Shown: piece after piece, positions 52,499-61,768 of the stretch | Numbering within the stretch: the first letter of the stretch is position 1 | Layout of the letters: each line of letters begins with the position of its first letter | Assembly (NCBI GenBank): GCA_963745975.1 | Contig: CAVUZJ010000006.1 | Coordinates: 144,380 to 208,379 of the forward strand | DNA: 64,000 bases | Direction: 5' to 3' | From: JAKAWQ01 sp963745975 | GTDB lineage: Bacteria > Pseudomonadota > Alphaproteobacteria > Acetobacterales > Acetobacteraceae | Notes under the pieces: model-generated | The model's input: the letters and a program-made list of their open reading frames with translations, nothing else | Told to the model about the DNA's origin: nothing | Database searches by the model: none | Position numbers and translations under genes: made by a program

Positions 52499-53754
52499 GC
52501 GCTGCTCTCCAGCAAACCGCGGAGGGCTTCTCCGCGCGCTACCAAAGGCTGGCGGAGCGCCTTCCCGGGCCGGCCGAGCCGCGCCGGCGCGCGGCGGCTT
52601 CGTTCCGCGCGCGCGGCCTTCCCGACACGCGCGACGAGGCCTGGCGCTTCACCAATCTTCGCGCGCTCGAGGGCACCCTCTTCACTGAAGGAACCACGCA
52701 AGAGAATGCGGTGCGTGCGCTGCTGGCGCGCGCACCGGCGACCGACGGGCCACTCCTCGTCTTCGCCAACGGGCGGTTCCGGGTAGCGCAATCCCGGTTG
52801 CCACGGGGCGTTCATGTGGCCTCGTTCGCGGCCGAGCCCGCGCTGAATGGCGCGCCCGATGCGGGGCCGCTCGAGACGCTCAACACCATGCTGGCCGAGG
52901 ACGGCGCCGTCATCTCCGTCCCCGCCGGCACCGACGGCGGGACACTGGTCCTGCTCAGCGTCGGCGTGGGCGAGGCGGGCAATCCCGTGGCGTTCCATCC
53001 CAGGCACCGTCTTTCCCTCGGCGCGGGGGCGCGCCTTGCGCTCATCGAGATCGCACTCGGCGACGGCGTCTATCTGCACAACCCGGTGATGGAAGTGGCG
53101 CTCGGGGAAGAGGCGAAGTTCCAGCACCTCCGGCTGCAGAAGGAATCGCCGCGCGCCTTCCATCTCGGCAGCCTGCACATCGCACTCGGCGCGCGCGCTT
53201 CGTACGAGGGTTTTTCGCTGGTCACCGGCGCGCTTCTGGCGCGGAGCGAGATCCACGCCGATATGGCCGGCGCCGGCGCCGCGCTCACCCTCAATGCCGC
53301 GCAGCTCCTCGACGGGACGCGCCATGCCGACATCACGACCGTGGTGCGCCATGAGGCGCCCGGCTGCTCCTCGCGCCAGACGGTGAAGAACGTCATCACC
53401 GGGCGGGCGCACGGCGTGTTCCAGGGCAAGATCGCGGTCGCGCGCGCGGCGCAGAGGACCGACGGGTATCAGATGAACCAGGCGCTGCTGCTCTCCGACC
53501 AGGCGGCCGTGGACAGCAAGCCCGAGCTCGAGATTTTCGCCGACGACGTGAAGTGCAGCCATGGTGCCACGGTGGGCGCGCTCGATCCCGAGCAGCTCTT
53601 CTATCTCCGAAGCCGGGGTGTGCCGCGCCAGGAGGCACGCGCCATTCTCGTGCGCGCGTTCCTCGCCGAAACGCTCAATTCCGTGCCGCACGCCTGGGGC
53701 CGCGCGGTCCTCGAGAGTGAGGTGGATGCCTGGTGGAGGGACCGGCCGCTATGA
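52495..53754 (+). CDS. sufD: Fe-S cluster assembly protein SufD
   Basis: 419-residue SufD, paralogous partner of SufB. Visible features are the N-terminal helical part (LPDTRDEAWRFTNLRALEG) and the beta-helix core with EIFADDVKCSHGATVGALD, which carries the conserved histidine near the interface. ATGA overlaps couple it to sufC and sufS. Confidence 0.94.
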   Translation: MSAALQQTAEGFSARYQRLAERLPGPAEPRRRAAASFRARGLPDTRDEAWRFTNLRALEGTLFTEGTTQENAVRALLARAPATDGPLLVFANGRFRVAQSRLPRGVHVASFAAEPALNGAPDAGPLETLNTMLAEDGAVISVPAGTDGGTLVLLSVGVGEAGNPVAFHPRHRLSLGAGARLALIEIALGDGVYLHNPVMEVALGEEAKFQHLRLQKESPRAFHLGSLHIALGARASYEGFSLVTGALLARSEIHADMAGAGAALTLNAAQLLDGTRHADITTVVRHEAPGCSSRQTVKNVITGRAHGVFQGKIAVARAAQRTDGYQMNQALLLSDQAAVDSKPELEIFADDVKCSHGATVGALDPEQLFYLRSRGVPRQEARAILVRAFLAETLNSVPHAWGRAVLESEVDAWWRDRPL

Positions 53755-55004
53755 ACGTCGTGAGCCTCGCCAAGGAGCCGGCGCGGAAGAGCCTTGCCGA
53801 AGCGCGGGCGGATTTTCCCATTCTCTCCGAAAAAGTCCACGGCCGGCCGTTGATCTATCTCGACAGCGCCGCCTCGGCGCAGAAGCCGCGCGCGGTGATC
53901 GAGGCGATGGTCGCGACCATGGAGACGCAGTACGCCAACGTCCATCGCGGCCTCCATTGGATGAGCGAGCGCACGACCGAGGCGTACGAGGAGGCCCGTA
54001 CCGCGGCGGCCCGGCTCCTCAATGCGCGCGAGCGCGAGGAGATCGTCTTCGTACGCAACAGCACCGAGGCGATCAACCTCGTCGCCTACTCCTACGGGCG
54101 CGGGGTGCTGCGGCCGGGTCAGGCCGTGCTGATCTCGGAGATGGAGCATCACTCCAACATCGTGCCCTGGCAGCTTCTGCGCGACGCGCACGGCGTGGAA
54201 ATGCGTGTCGCACCGGTGACGGATGCGGGCGAGCTCGACATGGCGGCGTTCGAGCGGTTGCTCGCCGACGGCAAGGTGGCGCTCGTCGCGATCACCCACA
54301 TGTCGAACGTGCTCGGCACGGTAACGCCGGCCGAGCGGATCGTCCGCATCGCGCACGCGGCCGGGGCGAAGGTGCTGTTCGACGGCTCGCAGGCGATCGT
54401 GCACCGATCTGTCGACGTGCAGGCGCTGGATGCCGATTTCTACGTCTTCACCGGGCACAAGCTCTACGGTCCCACGGGCATCGGCGTGCTCTGGGCGCGG
54501 CGCGAGCTTCTGGAGCGGATGCCGCCCTTCCTGGGCGGGGGCGAGATGATCTCCGAGGTCACGTTCGAGCGCTCGACCTGGGCATCGGTTCCGCACAAGT
54601 TCGAGGCGGGGACGCCCGCGATCGTCGAGGCGATCGGGCTCGGGGCCGCGATCCGCTATGTCGAGGAGATCGGCTATCCCGCCATCACCGCCCACGAGGC
54701 GGCGCTGACGGAGCACGCGCTGGCGCGGATCGCCGCGGTCCCGGGCGTGCGCGTTTTGGGTGCGGCGCAGGATCGCGGCGGGGTGGTTTCCTTCACGCTC
54801 GATCGCGCGCACGCGCACGATGTCGCGACACTGCTCGACCGCTCGGGGATCGCCGTGCGGGCCGGGCATCATTGCGCCGAGCCCCTGATGCGCCGCTTCG
54901 GCGTCGACAGCACGGCGCGCGCGAGCTTCGCGCTCTACACCACCGCGGGCGAGATCGACGCGCTCGCCGATGCGCTCGGAAAAGTCCGGGAGTTCTTCCG
55001 CTGA
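53751..55004 (+). CDS. sufS: Cysteine desulfurase SufS
   Basis: 417-residue group II cysteine desulfurase. The PLP lysine is Lys237 in FTGHKLYGPTGIG, the catalytic cysteine is Cys376 in RAGHHCAEPLM, and ISEMEHHSNIVPWQ is the cofactor-stacking histidine segment. It takes sulfur from cysteine and passes it to SufU. It overlaps sufD by ATGA and shares one base with the sufU start. Confidence 0.95.
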   Translation: MNVVSLAKEPARKSLAEARADFPILSEKVHGRPLIYLDSAASAQKPRAVIEAMVATMETQYANVHRGLHWMSERTTEAYEEARTAAARLLNAREREEIVFVRNSTEAINLVAYSYGRGVLRPGQAVLISEMEHHSNIVPWQLLRDAHGVEMRVAPVTDAGELDMAAFERLLADGKVALVAITHMSNVLGTVTPAERIVRIAHAAGAKVLFDGSQAIVHRSVDVQALDADFYVFTGHKLYGPTGIGVLWARRELLERMPPFLGGGEMISEVTFERSTWASVPHKFEAGTPAIVEAIGLGAAIRYVEEIGYPAITAHEAALTEHALARIAAVPGVRVLGAAQDRGGVVSFTLDRAHAHDVATLLDRSGIAVRAGHHCAEPLMRRFGVDSTARASFALYTTAGEIDALADALGKVREFFR

Positions 55005-55468
55005 TGTTCGACGATCTCGCCGATCTCTACCAGGAAGTGATCCTCGATCACAGCCAGCGGCCGCGGCACGGCCACAAGCTCGAATGCTTCGATGCGACCG
55101 CGCGCGGGGACAACCCGATGTGCGGCGACAGGGTGCAGCTTTTCGTCAGGCACGCGCCGGACGGGAGCATCGAAGATGTCGGGTTCGAGGCGCGCGGCTG
55201 CGCGATCAGCGTTGCCTCGGCCGACATGATGGCCGAAGTCCTGCGCGGGCGGACGGACGAGGAGGCGAGGCTGCTTGCCGCAGGCTTCCGCGAGCTGGCG
55301 CGGACGGGTGCAGCGCCGGCGGCGGATGGTCCGGTCGGCGTGGCGCTCGAGACGTTGCAGCCGCTCGCCGGCGTGCACAGCTATCCCTCGCGGGTGAAAT
55401 GCGCGACGCTCGCTTGGCATGCGCTGATCGCAGCACTGGCGAACGCCAAGGAGGCCAGCAGTGAGTGA
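55004..55468 (+). CDS. sufU: SufU sulfur-transfer protein
   Basis: 154-residue IscU-fold protein. Zinc/sulfur ligands Cys40, Asp42, Cys66 and Cys133 are all present (NPMCGDRVQL, ARGCAISVA, RVKCATLAWHA). In SUF operons with SufU and no SufE, it accepts persulfide from SufS. No sufE is seen here, which agrees. Confidence 0.93.
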   Translation: MFDDLADLYQEVILDHSQRPRHGHKLECFDATARGDNPMCGDRVQLFVRHAPDGSIEDVGFEARGCAISVASADMMAEVLRGRTDEEARLLAAGFRELARTGAAPAADGPVGVALETLQPLAGVHSYPSRVKCATLAWHALIAALANAKEASSE

Positions 55469-55837
55469 GGGCGAAGCCGTGCGGCCGAGCGAGGCTCCGC
55501 ACACTTCCTGGACGCCGGATGGCGAGACCGCGCCGCGGGTTTCCGAGCTTGCGGTGATCGATGCGATCTCGGGGGTGTACGACCCCGATACCCGGTGAAT
55601 ATCTACGAGCTCGGCCTCATCTATGCGATCGACATCGGCGAGGACGGAACGGTGAAGGTCGAGATGACGCTCACCGCGCCGGGCTGCCCGAGCGCGCAGG
55701 AGCTGCCGGACCAGGTGCGCGACGCGGTGCTGGCGGTTGACGGAGTGAAGGATGCGACGGTGGAGACGGTGTGGGATCCGCCGTGGGACCCGAGCCGGAT
55801 GAGCGATGACGCCAGACTGCAACTGAACATGTATTGA
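55461..55837 (+). pseudogene. sufT: SufT (MIP18/DUF59) Fe-S maturation factor, single-base frameshift
   Basis: From a GTG at 55461, with AAGGAGG six bases upstream, the frame encodes SELAVIDAISGVYDPDT and stops at TGA 55596-55598. The +1 frame continues VNIYELGLIYAIDIGEDGT and ends at 55837. The canonical family junction is DPEIPVNIYELGLIYD; inserting one base near 55589-55591 gives DIPVNIYELG and a 125-residue protein. The cysteine-containing TAPGCPSAQELPDQV segment follows. Both halves are well conserved, so this may be an indel error. SufT helps maturation of Fe-S proteins. Confidence 0.85.
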
Positions 55838-55865
55838 GGCAGTGTCGGACGCTGATGGACGCGAA

Positions 55866-56246
55866 ATGAGCACGAGCACGACGAACGGATCCCCGGCAGC
55901 AAAGCCCCGCCGGAGCCTGCCGCCGCTGATGGCGCTGACGGACACGGCGGCCGAGCGGCTCGCGGCGCTCTATGCGAAGGGGCGCGAGGGCATGACGCTC
56001 AAGATCGGCGTCGGCACCAAGGGCTGCTCCGGGCTTTCCTACGAGATGACCTGGGTCGAGGGGCCGGGGCCGGGCGACGAGACGGTGACCGACAAGGGTG
56101 TCACGGTGATCGTCGATCGCAAGGCGTCGCTCTTCCTGATCGGGACGGTAATGGACTACGAGGTGAAGGACCTTGCCTCGGGCTTCACCTTCATCAATCC
56201 GAACGAGAAGGGCCGTTGCGGCTGCGGCGAGAGCTTTCACGTCTAG
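55866..56246 (+). CDS. sufA: A-type Fe-S carrier SufA/HesB family
   Basis: 126-residue A-type carrier with the three ligand cysteines Cys54 (GTKGCSGLSYEM), Cys118 and Cys120 (GRCGCGESFHV). A 20-residue Ser/Thr/Pro-rich leader precedes the fold. It is the last suf gene. Its TAG stop codon lies within the CTAG that borders MITE copy 2, so the insertion took place exactly at the stop without altering the protein. Confidence 0.93.
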   Translation: MSTSTTNGSPAAKPRRSLPPLMALTDTAAERLAALYAKGREGMTLKIGVGTKGCSGLSYEMTWVEGPGPGDETVTDKGVTVIVDRKASLFLIGTVMDYEVKDLASGFTFINPNEKGRCGCGESFHV

Positions 56247-56375
56247 TGTCCTGCCCCCGAAGTTCGTCGCATTTCGCGACGAACGGAGGGGATAAGCAGG
56301 CCACTGAAAACAAAGAGCGAGTGTCCCGATTCCGTCCGCATCTCAATGCGGCGAACTTCGGAATCGGGACACTAG
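56243..56375 (+). mobile_element. IS5-like MITE, copy 2, with CTAG target duplication
   Basis: 125-bp element (56247-56371) between two CTAG copies, about 95 percent identical by eye to the inverted copy at 41185-41317. Same ends (TGTCCTGCCCCCGAAG and GAATCGGGACA) and the same two internal hairpins. Inserted at the sufA stop codon and oriented relative to sufA exactly as copy 1 is to the PAS gene. The hairpins may serve as a terminator for the suf operon. Confidence 0.82.
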
Positions 56376-56412
56376 AGCGCATGTTCGCGCGGACGTTGGC
56401 GCATCGCGACCG

Positions 56413-56994
56413 CTACCGGCGCGCCAGGCGCGTCGTCCGATAGATCGCAGGCAGCGTCACCCGGAATCCGATGCTTTCGAGCGCGAGCGCGCCATCCTCG
56501 ATGAGTGCGGGCCGCTTCGGCCAGGTGCCGTCCGGCTCGCGGCGCAGGAGCTCGGCACCGATGCTCGCCGTCCGCACCACCAGGATCTCCCGCACGCTCG
56601 GGATGGTGGTGTACGCCCAGACATTCGCCCAGGTTTCGGCCTGATTGCCCGGTGAGAGGATCTCGATCAGGAGCACGGGATCGGTGAGGGCCGCCTCCTC
56701 GGTCTCGTAGCCGGAGCAGGTCACGGCGAGATCGGGGATGCGGATGTTGGTGTCCGACTGAACGTGCGGGATCACGCCGGGCGCGACGACGAGCGTGCAG
56801 GGACCGCCCTGCTCGCTCAGGTGGTTCACGATCAGGCTGCCGAGCTCGGCCTGGATCGCGCCGTGCGTGCGGTTGGCCAGCGCCATGGCCTGCGGATCGC
56901 CATCGACGAGCTGCCACGCCTGGCCGCCGGGCGGGTTCCAGGCCAGGAACTCCGCCACCGTCATCCGCACCGGGATTTTGAGCGCCGCGGTCAT
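56413..56994 (-). CDS. Uma2 family protein (DUF820, PD-(D/E)XK nuclease fold)
   Basis: 193-residue Uma2 protein. Typical pieces are MTVAEFLAWNPPGGQAWQLVDG, NIRIPDLAVTCSGYE (active-site Asp) and DPVLLIEILSPGNQAE (active-site Glu with following residues). The fold is a restriction-endonuclease-like nuclease of unknown role, often in many copies per genome. It is isolated and divergent from the Old Yellow Enzyme gene. Confidence 0.88.
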   Translation of the reverse strand: MTAALKIPVRMTVAEFLAWNPPGGQAWQLVDGDPQAMALANRTHGAIQAELGSLIVNHLSEQGGPCTLVVAPGVIPHVQSDTNIRIPDLAVTCSGYETEEAALTDPVLLIEILSPGNQAETWANVWAYTTIPSVREILVVRTASIGAELLRREPDGTWPKRPALIEDGALALESIGFRVTLPAIYRTTRLARR

Positions 56995-57137
56995 CGCGCT
57001 CTTCTAGCACGGGATGCCCTCCCGGGCGCCATGCGGGCGCCGCAGCGCGGGTTCGCCGCGGCGGCGCCTTGTTGCGGCGCAGCGGAACCACCAATCTCAA
57101 TCGCCGTGGCCCGTTCCCGTGGAGGACAATTCCGCCC

Positions 57138-58205
57138 ATGCCGACGCTCTTCGACCCCATCACCCTCGGCGATCTTCGGCTGCCGAACCGGATCTTGATG
57201 GCGCCTCTGACGCGCACCCGCTCCAGCGGGCCCGGCCGCGTGCCGAACGCCATGATGCGGGACTACTACGTCCAGCGCGCCTCGGCCGGAGCCATCCTCT
57301 CCGAAGCGACGTCGGTCGCGCCGATGGGCGTGGGCTATCCGCGCACGCCGGGCATCTGGTCCGCGGAACAGGTGGAAGGCTGGCGCCTGGTCACGGAGGG
57401 CGTGCACGCGGCCGGTGGCATCATCCTGCTTCAGCTCTGGCATGTCGGGCGCATCTCGGACCCGCTCTATCTGGATGGCGCGCTTCCGCTCGCACCGAGC
57501 GCAATCGCGCCCAAGGGCAATGTGAGCCTGGTGCGGCCGGAGCGCCCCTATGTGACGCCGCGCGCGCTCGCGACCGAGGAGCTGCCCGGGATCGTCGCTT
57601 CCTTCCGCAAGGGCGCCGAGAACGCCGTGGCGGCGGGCTTCGACGGCGTCGAGATTCACGCGGCGAACGGCTATCTCCTCGATCAGTTCCTCCAGGACGG
57701 CAGCAACCAGCGCGATGATCGTTACGGCGGCGCGATCGAGAACCGCGCGCGGCTGATGCTGGAGGTCGCGGACGCGGTGATCTCGGTGTGGGGTGCGGGC
57801 CGCGTCGGGGTGCATCTCGCGCCGCGCGCGGACGCGCACGACATAGGCGATAGCGATCTTGCGACGACCTTCGGCTACGTGGCGCGCGAGCTCGGCAAGC
57901 GAAAGATCGGCTTCCTCTGCGCGCGCGAATCGGTGAAGGGGCCGCGGCTCGGCCCCACGCTCAAGGCCTTGTTCGGCGGAGCTTACGTCGCCAACGAGGG
58001 CTTTGCGCGCGAGAGCGCCGATGCCATGCTCGCCGCCGGCGAGGCGGACGCGGTCGCGTTCGGCAAGCTCTTCATCGCCAACCCGGATCTGCCCCGCCGC
58101 CTGGCGCTCGGCGCGCCGCTCGCGCCGTGGAACGCCGCCACGTTCTACGCCGAAGGCGCGGACGGCTATACCGACTATCCTGCGCTCGCGGAGGCGGCCG
58201 AGTAG
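57138..58205 (+). CDS. Old Yellow Enzyme family alkene reductase (NemA-like)
   Basis: 355-residue FMN-dependent ene-reductase. MAPLTRTRSSGPGRVPN forms the FMN Thr loop, LLQLWHVGRISDP the flavin-contacting strand, and GVEIHAANGYLLDQFLQD carries the substrate His and Asn pair (HAAN). DDRYGGAIENRARLMLEV follows. It reduces activated alkenes, quinones or nitro compounds with NAD(P)H. The ATG at 57138 is 12 bases after GGAGG. Confidence 0.92.
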   Translation: MPTLFDPITLGDLRLPNRILMAPLTRTRSSGPGRVPNAMMRDYYVQRASAGAILSEATSVAPMGVGYPRTPGIWSAEQVEGWRLVTEGVHAAGGIILLQLWHVGRISDPLYLDGALPLAPSAIAPKGNVSLVRPERPYVTPRALATEELPGIVASFRKGAENAVAAGFDGVEIHAANGYLLDQFLQDGSNQRDDRYGGAIENRARLMLEVADAVISVWGAGRVGVHLAPRADAHDIGDSDLATTFGYVARELGKRKIGFLCARESVKGPRLGPTLKALFGGAYVANEGFARESADAMLAAGEADAVAFGKLFIANPDLPRRLALGAPLAPWNAATFYAEGADGYTDYPALAEAAE

Positions 58206-59290
58206 CCGTACGTGGAACGACCGGTACGCTGGTGCGGCGGTGATGCCGAAGCGACCATCGCAGCCAAGGCCGCCTGCACGGCGTCGTAAGGAATGGCATC
58301 CGGCGCATCGGATCCGAAGTCGCGGGCGCTGAGGACGGTCACCCGGGGCGTCAGCGGCGCGTATTTGACGGGATTGGTGGCTCCGAAGAGCGCAACCAGC
58401 GGCGTGGCGGCGGCGGCGAGCAGATGGGCCACGCCGCAATCGTTGGTAACCGCTGCCGTCAGGCGGAAGCCGAGCGCCACGGTCTGCAGCGGCGAGCGGA
58501 ATTCCCGCCGCATCTCGTTGCCGTGCCATGCCGGCAGAAGGGCCTCTGGACATTCGCGACGAACCACGTCCAGCCAGTCGGCTTCCTTCGGGCCCAGCAG
58601 CAACACCGGCGCATGCCCATCCCCGAGACAGCTTCGTGCGAGCGCCAGGAAGCGATCCAACGGCCAGCACTTGTCGCGGTCGCCGGCGCCGGGGACGAGC
58701 CCGATATAGGTTCGGCCTCCGGGCAGCAGCTCGGCGGCGCGCCGATCGGCTTCGGCGTCCCGAAAACTGGGAGCGGGCAGAGAGGCGCGAACCGGCATCC
58801 CCGTGGCATCGAGCAGCATGTTGTATTGCCGGCTGAGATGGGCGGGCTTTCGCCACGAGCGCGGCCAGCGGCCGGAGAGCAGGAAATGATTCGAGGCGGA
58901 AATGTAAACCCGATGGCGTATGCGGCGGACCGCCAAACAGCGCCACCAGACCTTTTCCATATCCAGAATCAGATCGAAGCGGCGGCCGTTCATCGGGCGC
59001 GATGCCGGCCGCCACACCTGGCTCCGGCTGAGACAGAGCGCCTGCTCCGTCAGCACTTCGTCGATGTAGGGCGCCATCACGGCCCGCATGCTGTCCGCGT
59101 AAGGCGTGCCGCCGATCGAGGTGGCAAAGGTGATTTTCGCCTTGGGGAAGCGGCAGCGCAGGGCGTGAAAGAACTCGGCCTGCAGGAAAGCATCGCCGAT
59201 AGGCTGATCCTTCCCGTGCACCAAGATGGTATTGGCGTCGAGCGGGCGGACGAAGCGGCCGGCAAGGGGCGAAAGGATCGGCAATGACAC
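58175..59290 (-). CDS. Glycosyltransferase family 9 (ADP-heptose:LPS heptosyltransferase-like)
   Basis: 371-residue GT9-type protein with two Rossmann-like halves: ILVHGKDQPIGDAFLQAEFF and ITFATSIGGTPYADSM in the first, YIGLVPGAGDRDKCWPLDRF and AAVTNDCGVAHLLAAAATPLVALFG in the second. The latter is the sugar-nucleotide signature. It probably transfers a heptose or other sugar in surface polysaccharide synthesis. A GTG at 59290 with GAGG eight bases upstream is chosen; a TTG at 59458 would add 56 residues without family likeness. The 3' end overlaps the convergent reductase gene by 31 bp. From 59291 to 59528 no further gene is seen. Confidence 0.75.
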   Translation of the reverse strand: MSLPILSPLAGRFVRPLDANTILVHGKDQPIGDAFLQAEFFHALRCRFPKAKITFATSIGGTPYADSMRAVMAPYIDEVLTEQALCLSRSQVWRPASRPMNGRRFDLILDMEKVWWRCLAVRRIRHRVYISASNHFLLSGRWPRSWRKPAHLSRQYNMLLDATGMPVRASLPAPSFRDAEADRRAAELLPGGRTYIGLVPGAGDRDKCWPLDRFLALARSCLGDGHAPVLLLGPKEADWLDVVRRECPEALLPAWHGNEMRREFRSPLQTVALGFRLTAAVTNDCGVAHLLAAAATPLVALFGATNPVKYAPLTPRVTVLSARDFGSDAPDAIPYDAVQAALAAMVASASPPHQRTGRSTYGYSAASASAG

Positions 59291-59528
59291 GGCGAAAGCC
59301 TCTATCGCACGGCACAACCCTTCCGGACGCGGGTGCCGCAGAGGGCGCCGCGCGCATTTTGCTTCCGTCTCTACCGGCGAGACAAGGGAATAGCACAGCG
59401 GGCCATCGACCCGCGGGCCGGCGTTCGGAGGGGCTTTTCCAATCCTCCCTCCCGTCAATGCCCTGATCGACGCCTAGGCGGCGCGCCGCCCGTGGCAGCA
59501 ATTCATCCGGCAAGTGATTGATTTAGGC

Positions 59529-59575
59529 TGGTGAGCCCGGCGGGAGTCGAACCCGCGGCCCCAAGATTAAAAGTC
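59529..59575 (-). other. Element attachment site: 3' fragment of tRNA-Lys(UUU)
   Basis: Read leftward, 47 bases reproduce the 3' part of a tRNA: anticodon loop CTTTTAA (anticodon TTT), stem strand TCTTG, a GCGGG-TTCGACT-CCCGC T-arm, acceptor strand CGGGCTC, discriminator A and CCA. The bases needed for the 5' half (a GAGCCCG acceptor strand, D-arm and CAAGA anticodon stem) are absent, so this is not a functional gene. An integrase gene follows at once, which identifies the fragment as one end (att site) of an integrative element. The reconstituted tRNA is expected at the far end, outside the window. Confidence 0.85.
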
Positions 59576-59682
59576 CAATGAAACGCGGGGACGTGGGGTG
59601 ACAGGAGGGGACGCGGACCCACGAAAAACCCTGATTTGCCGCGATACCACTTGCAAGTCACAAGACATTAGGGGACACTCGG

Positions 59683-59724
59683 GGTCCGCAGGGGTAGGTC
59701 CGCAGAGGTCCGCAATGGGTCCGC
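59683..59724. repeat. Clustered GGTCCGC direct repeats, candidate integrase arm-type sites
   Basis: GGTCCGCA at 59683-59690, 59697-59704 and 59707-59714, and GGTCCGC at 59718-59724. Spacing is 14, 10 and 11 bp. They lie between the att fragment and the integrase start, where arm-type or excisionase sites of tyrosine recombinases are found. A reverse-orientation copy (GCGGACCC) occurs around 59615-59622. Confidence 0.6.
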
Positions 59725-59752
59725 GGACCCTCCCCCGGGTCCGGAGGTGACT

Positions 59753-61059
59753 ATGCTCAAGCTGACCGACGCCGCCATCGAGGCCCTACCGCCGCCAACC
59801 GGCCTCACGGCCAGCGGCAAGCCGAAAAAGGATTACGTCAGGGCGTTCGCCGAGCCCCGGAACCTCCGCATCCGAGTGACCGCGAGCGACAAGTTTTTTC
59901 AGGCGGACACGCCAAGCGGCCCGGTGCCGCTCGGCCGCTACGGGGACCTGACGCCGAAAGCCGCTGCGAAGGCGGCCAAGGCGGTCGCCGGCGATGTCGC
60001 CAAGGGCCTCGATCCGGTCGCCCAGAGGAGAACGGCCAGGGTCGAACAGCGAAAGGCCGCGGCGGCCGCGAAAGCGCAGGCGGCCGAGCATGCGTTCACC
60101 GTGCGCAAGCTGATCGAGCGGTGGGCGAGCGCGCGCGCCGACAGAGGGCGTAGGGCTTCCTACCTCAACATCGCACAGGGCACCCTCGAGCTGCACCTCG
60201 CCGATTGGCTCGACCGACCGGCGGCATCCATCACGCCCCGCGAAGCGTCGGCCCGGCTCGAAGAGATCAAAACGCCGAAGATCGACGAGAGGAAAAGGCC
60301 CACGGGAGGGCCGATCGCCGCGAACCGAAGTCTGGCCTATGGCCGTGCGGCGTTCTCCTGGGCGAAGAGCCGGCACCTAATCACGGCCAACCCTTTCGAT
60401 GGGCTCGAGGCGCCAGGGCAGCAGCGGCCGCGCGAGCGAGCGCTAAACCGCGACGAGGTGGGCGCGGTCTGGCGCGCATCGGCATCGCTGATCAAGCCCT
60501 ACGGCTCTTTCGTCCGGTTGTTGCTGCTCACGCTGATGCGTCGCGACGAAGTGGCTGGGCTACCCTGGATCGATTCTCCGGCGACGGCACCGCGTGGACC
60601 CTGCCGCCCGAGAGATCGAAGAACCACAAGGCGCACACCACGGTTTTGACGGCGGCGGCGCGTGAAGTGATCGGGTTCACCCGAACCAAGGATTGCCCAT
60701 TCGTGTTCCCGGCCGCGAGTGAAGAGCCGATCAGCGCATTTTCCTACGCCAAGCGGCTGCTCGACAAGGCGATCGCCAAGGATCTCGGGGCCTCGATCGC
60801 ACCCTGGACGTTTCACGATATCAGACGCACCGGGGTCACGTGCCTAGCCGAGATGGGCTTCCCGCCGCACGTGTGCGACCGGCTGTTGAACCATGTTGCC
60901 GGCGCGGCGCTGGGGATGCTGCCCGCCGTCTACCAAAAGGCCGAGTTTGCATCGGAACGGAAGGCCGCGCTCGAGGCGTGGTCGGAATATGTGCTGGCAG
61001 CGGCCGAGCGCCGCAAGACGGCCGACAATGTCGCCGAGTTGCGCCGGAGGGCGGGCTGA
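59753..61059 (+). pseudogene. Tyrosine recombinase integrase (P4/prophage type), single-base frameshift
   Basis: Two frames join into a 435-residue phage-type integrase. The N-terminal DUF4102-like arm-binding domain (LRIRVTASDKFFQADTPSG, PLGRYGDLTPKAAAKAAK), the SAM-like core-binding domain and the first catalytic Arg (LLTLMRRDEVAGL) are in the first frame. After a missing base at 60574-60576 the second frame gives FSGDGTAWTLPPERSKNHKA, HDIRRTG (His-x-x-Arg) and the final Tyr region (AVYQKAEFASERKAALEAW). Restoring one T gives 436 codons. The ATG at 59753 has GGAGG five bases upstream. It acts at the adjacent tRNA-Lys att site. Confidence 0.87.
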
Positions 61060-61673
61060 TGTCGGGCACCGAGCCCTGGACCGGCCAGCAGCTCGTCGCA
61101 TGGGTACGCTGGCGCCGCGACGACATGGTGACCCGCTACGCAGGCGTCTGGCGTGATGCTCGCCGACAGTGGGCAGCGGATGCGCTTTATGGCGACCCCG
61201 ACGAGGAGGCGTACGCCGACGGCGCTGGTCCGCGCCCCTACGTGCTGCCCGCGGCGCTGATGACATGGACGGAAGCGCGCGGCGAGGCGACGACCGCGCT
61301 CCGCGCCGGCGAGCTCGCGGGGATCTGGCCGGACGGCCGCAAGGCTGCTGCCGATTACTGGCTGCAGCACCGCCCGGACGGACCAGCCGAAGCGCCGATC
61401 CGTTACAAGGCCCAAGACGTTCGCCGACTGTGGCCTGCGCCTCGGGCCACCAAGCCCACGCAAGACGATGTCGCCCAGTGGATCCGCGAATACATGGCTC
61501 TGCGCCCCGGCACGAAACGCGACGTCGAGTTGTTCCCGGCCTGCCGCCTGGCGCTTCCGGGCGCCACGTTCAGGCAGATGGTGGCGGCGATGAAGGCCGT
61601 TCCGCACACGCACAAGCGACGGCGCGGACAGCGCGGCAAATCGGACGCTGAAATCGTGCAAGCGATCAGGTAG
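61059..61673 (+). CDS. Hypothetical protein of integrative element
   Basis: 204-residue protein with no recognised family. The ATG shares a base with the integrase stop, so it is co-translated. It is rich in Trp, Arg and Ala (for example WVRWRRDDMVTRYAGVWRDA) and ends with a basic segment (HTHKRRRGQRGKSDAEIVQA), which could bind nucleic acid. Position next to the integrase suggests an accessory or regulatory function of the element; this is a guess. Confidence 0.7.
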   Translation: MSGTEPWTGQQLVAWVRWRRDDMVTRYAGVWRDARRQWAADALYGDPDEEAYADGAGPRPYVLPAALMTWTEARGEATTALRAGELAGIWPDGRKAAADYWLQHRPDGPAEAPIRYKAQDVRRLWPAPRATKPTQDDVAQWIREYMALRPGTKRDVELFPACRLALPGATFRQMVAAMKAVPHTHKRRRGQRGKSDAEIVQAIR

Positions 61674-61768
61674 ACGTCCGCCGTTCGATTTGGACGCGCC
61701 CTTCCCTGCCCCGGTATGCCCTCTGCCGTCCCGCCCGTTGGCGGCACGGATCGCAGAGGGCAATCGCT

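Noticed and set aside
59529..59605. Complete tRNA-Lys gene
   Set aside because: The 5' acceptor strand, D-arm and 5' anticodon stem cannot be found; similarity stops at the anticodon loop.
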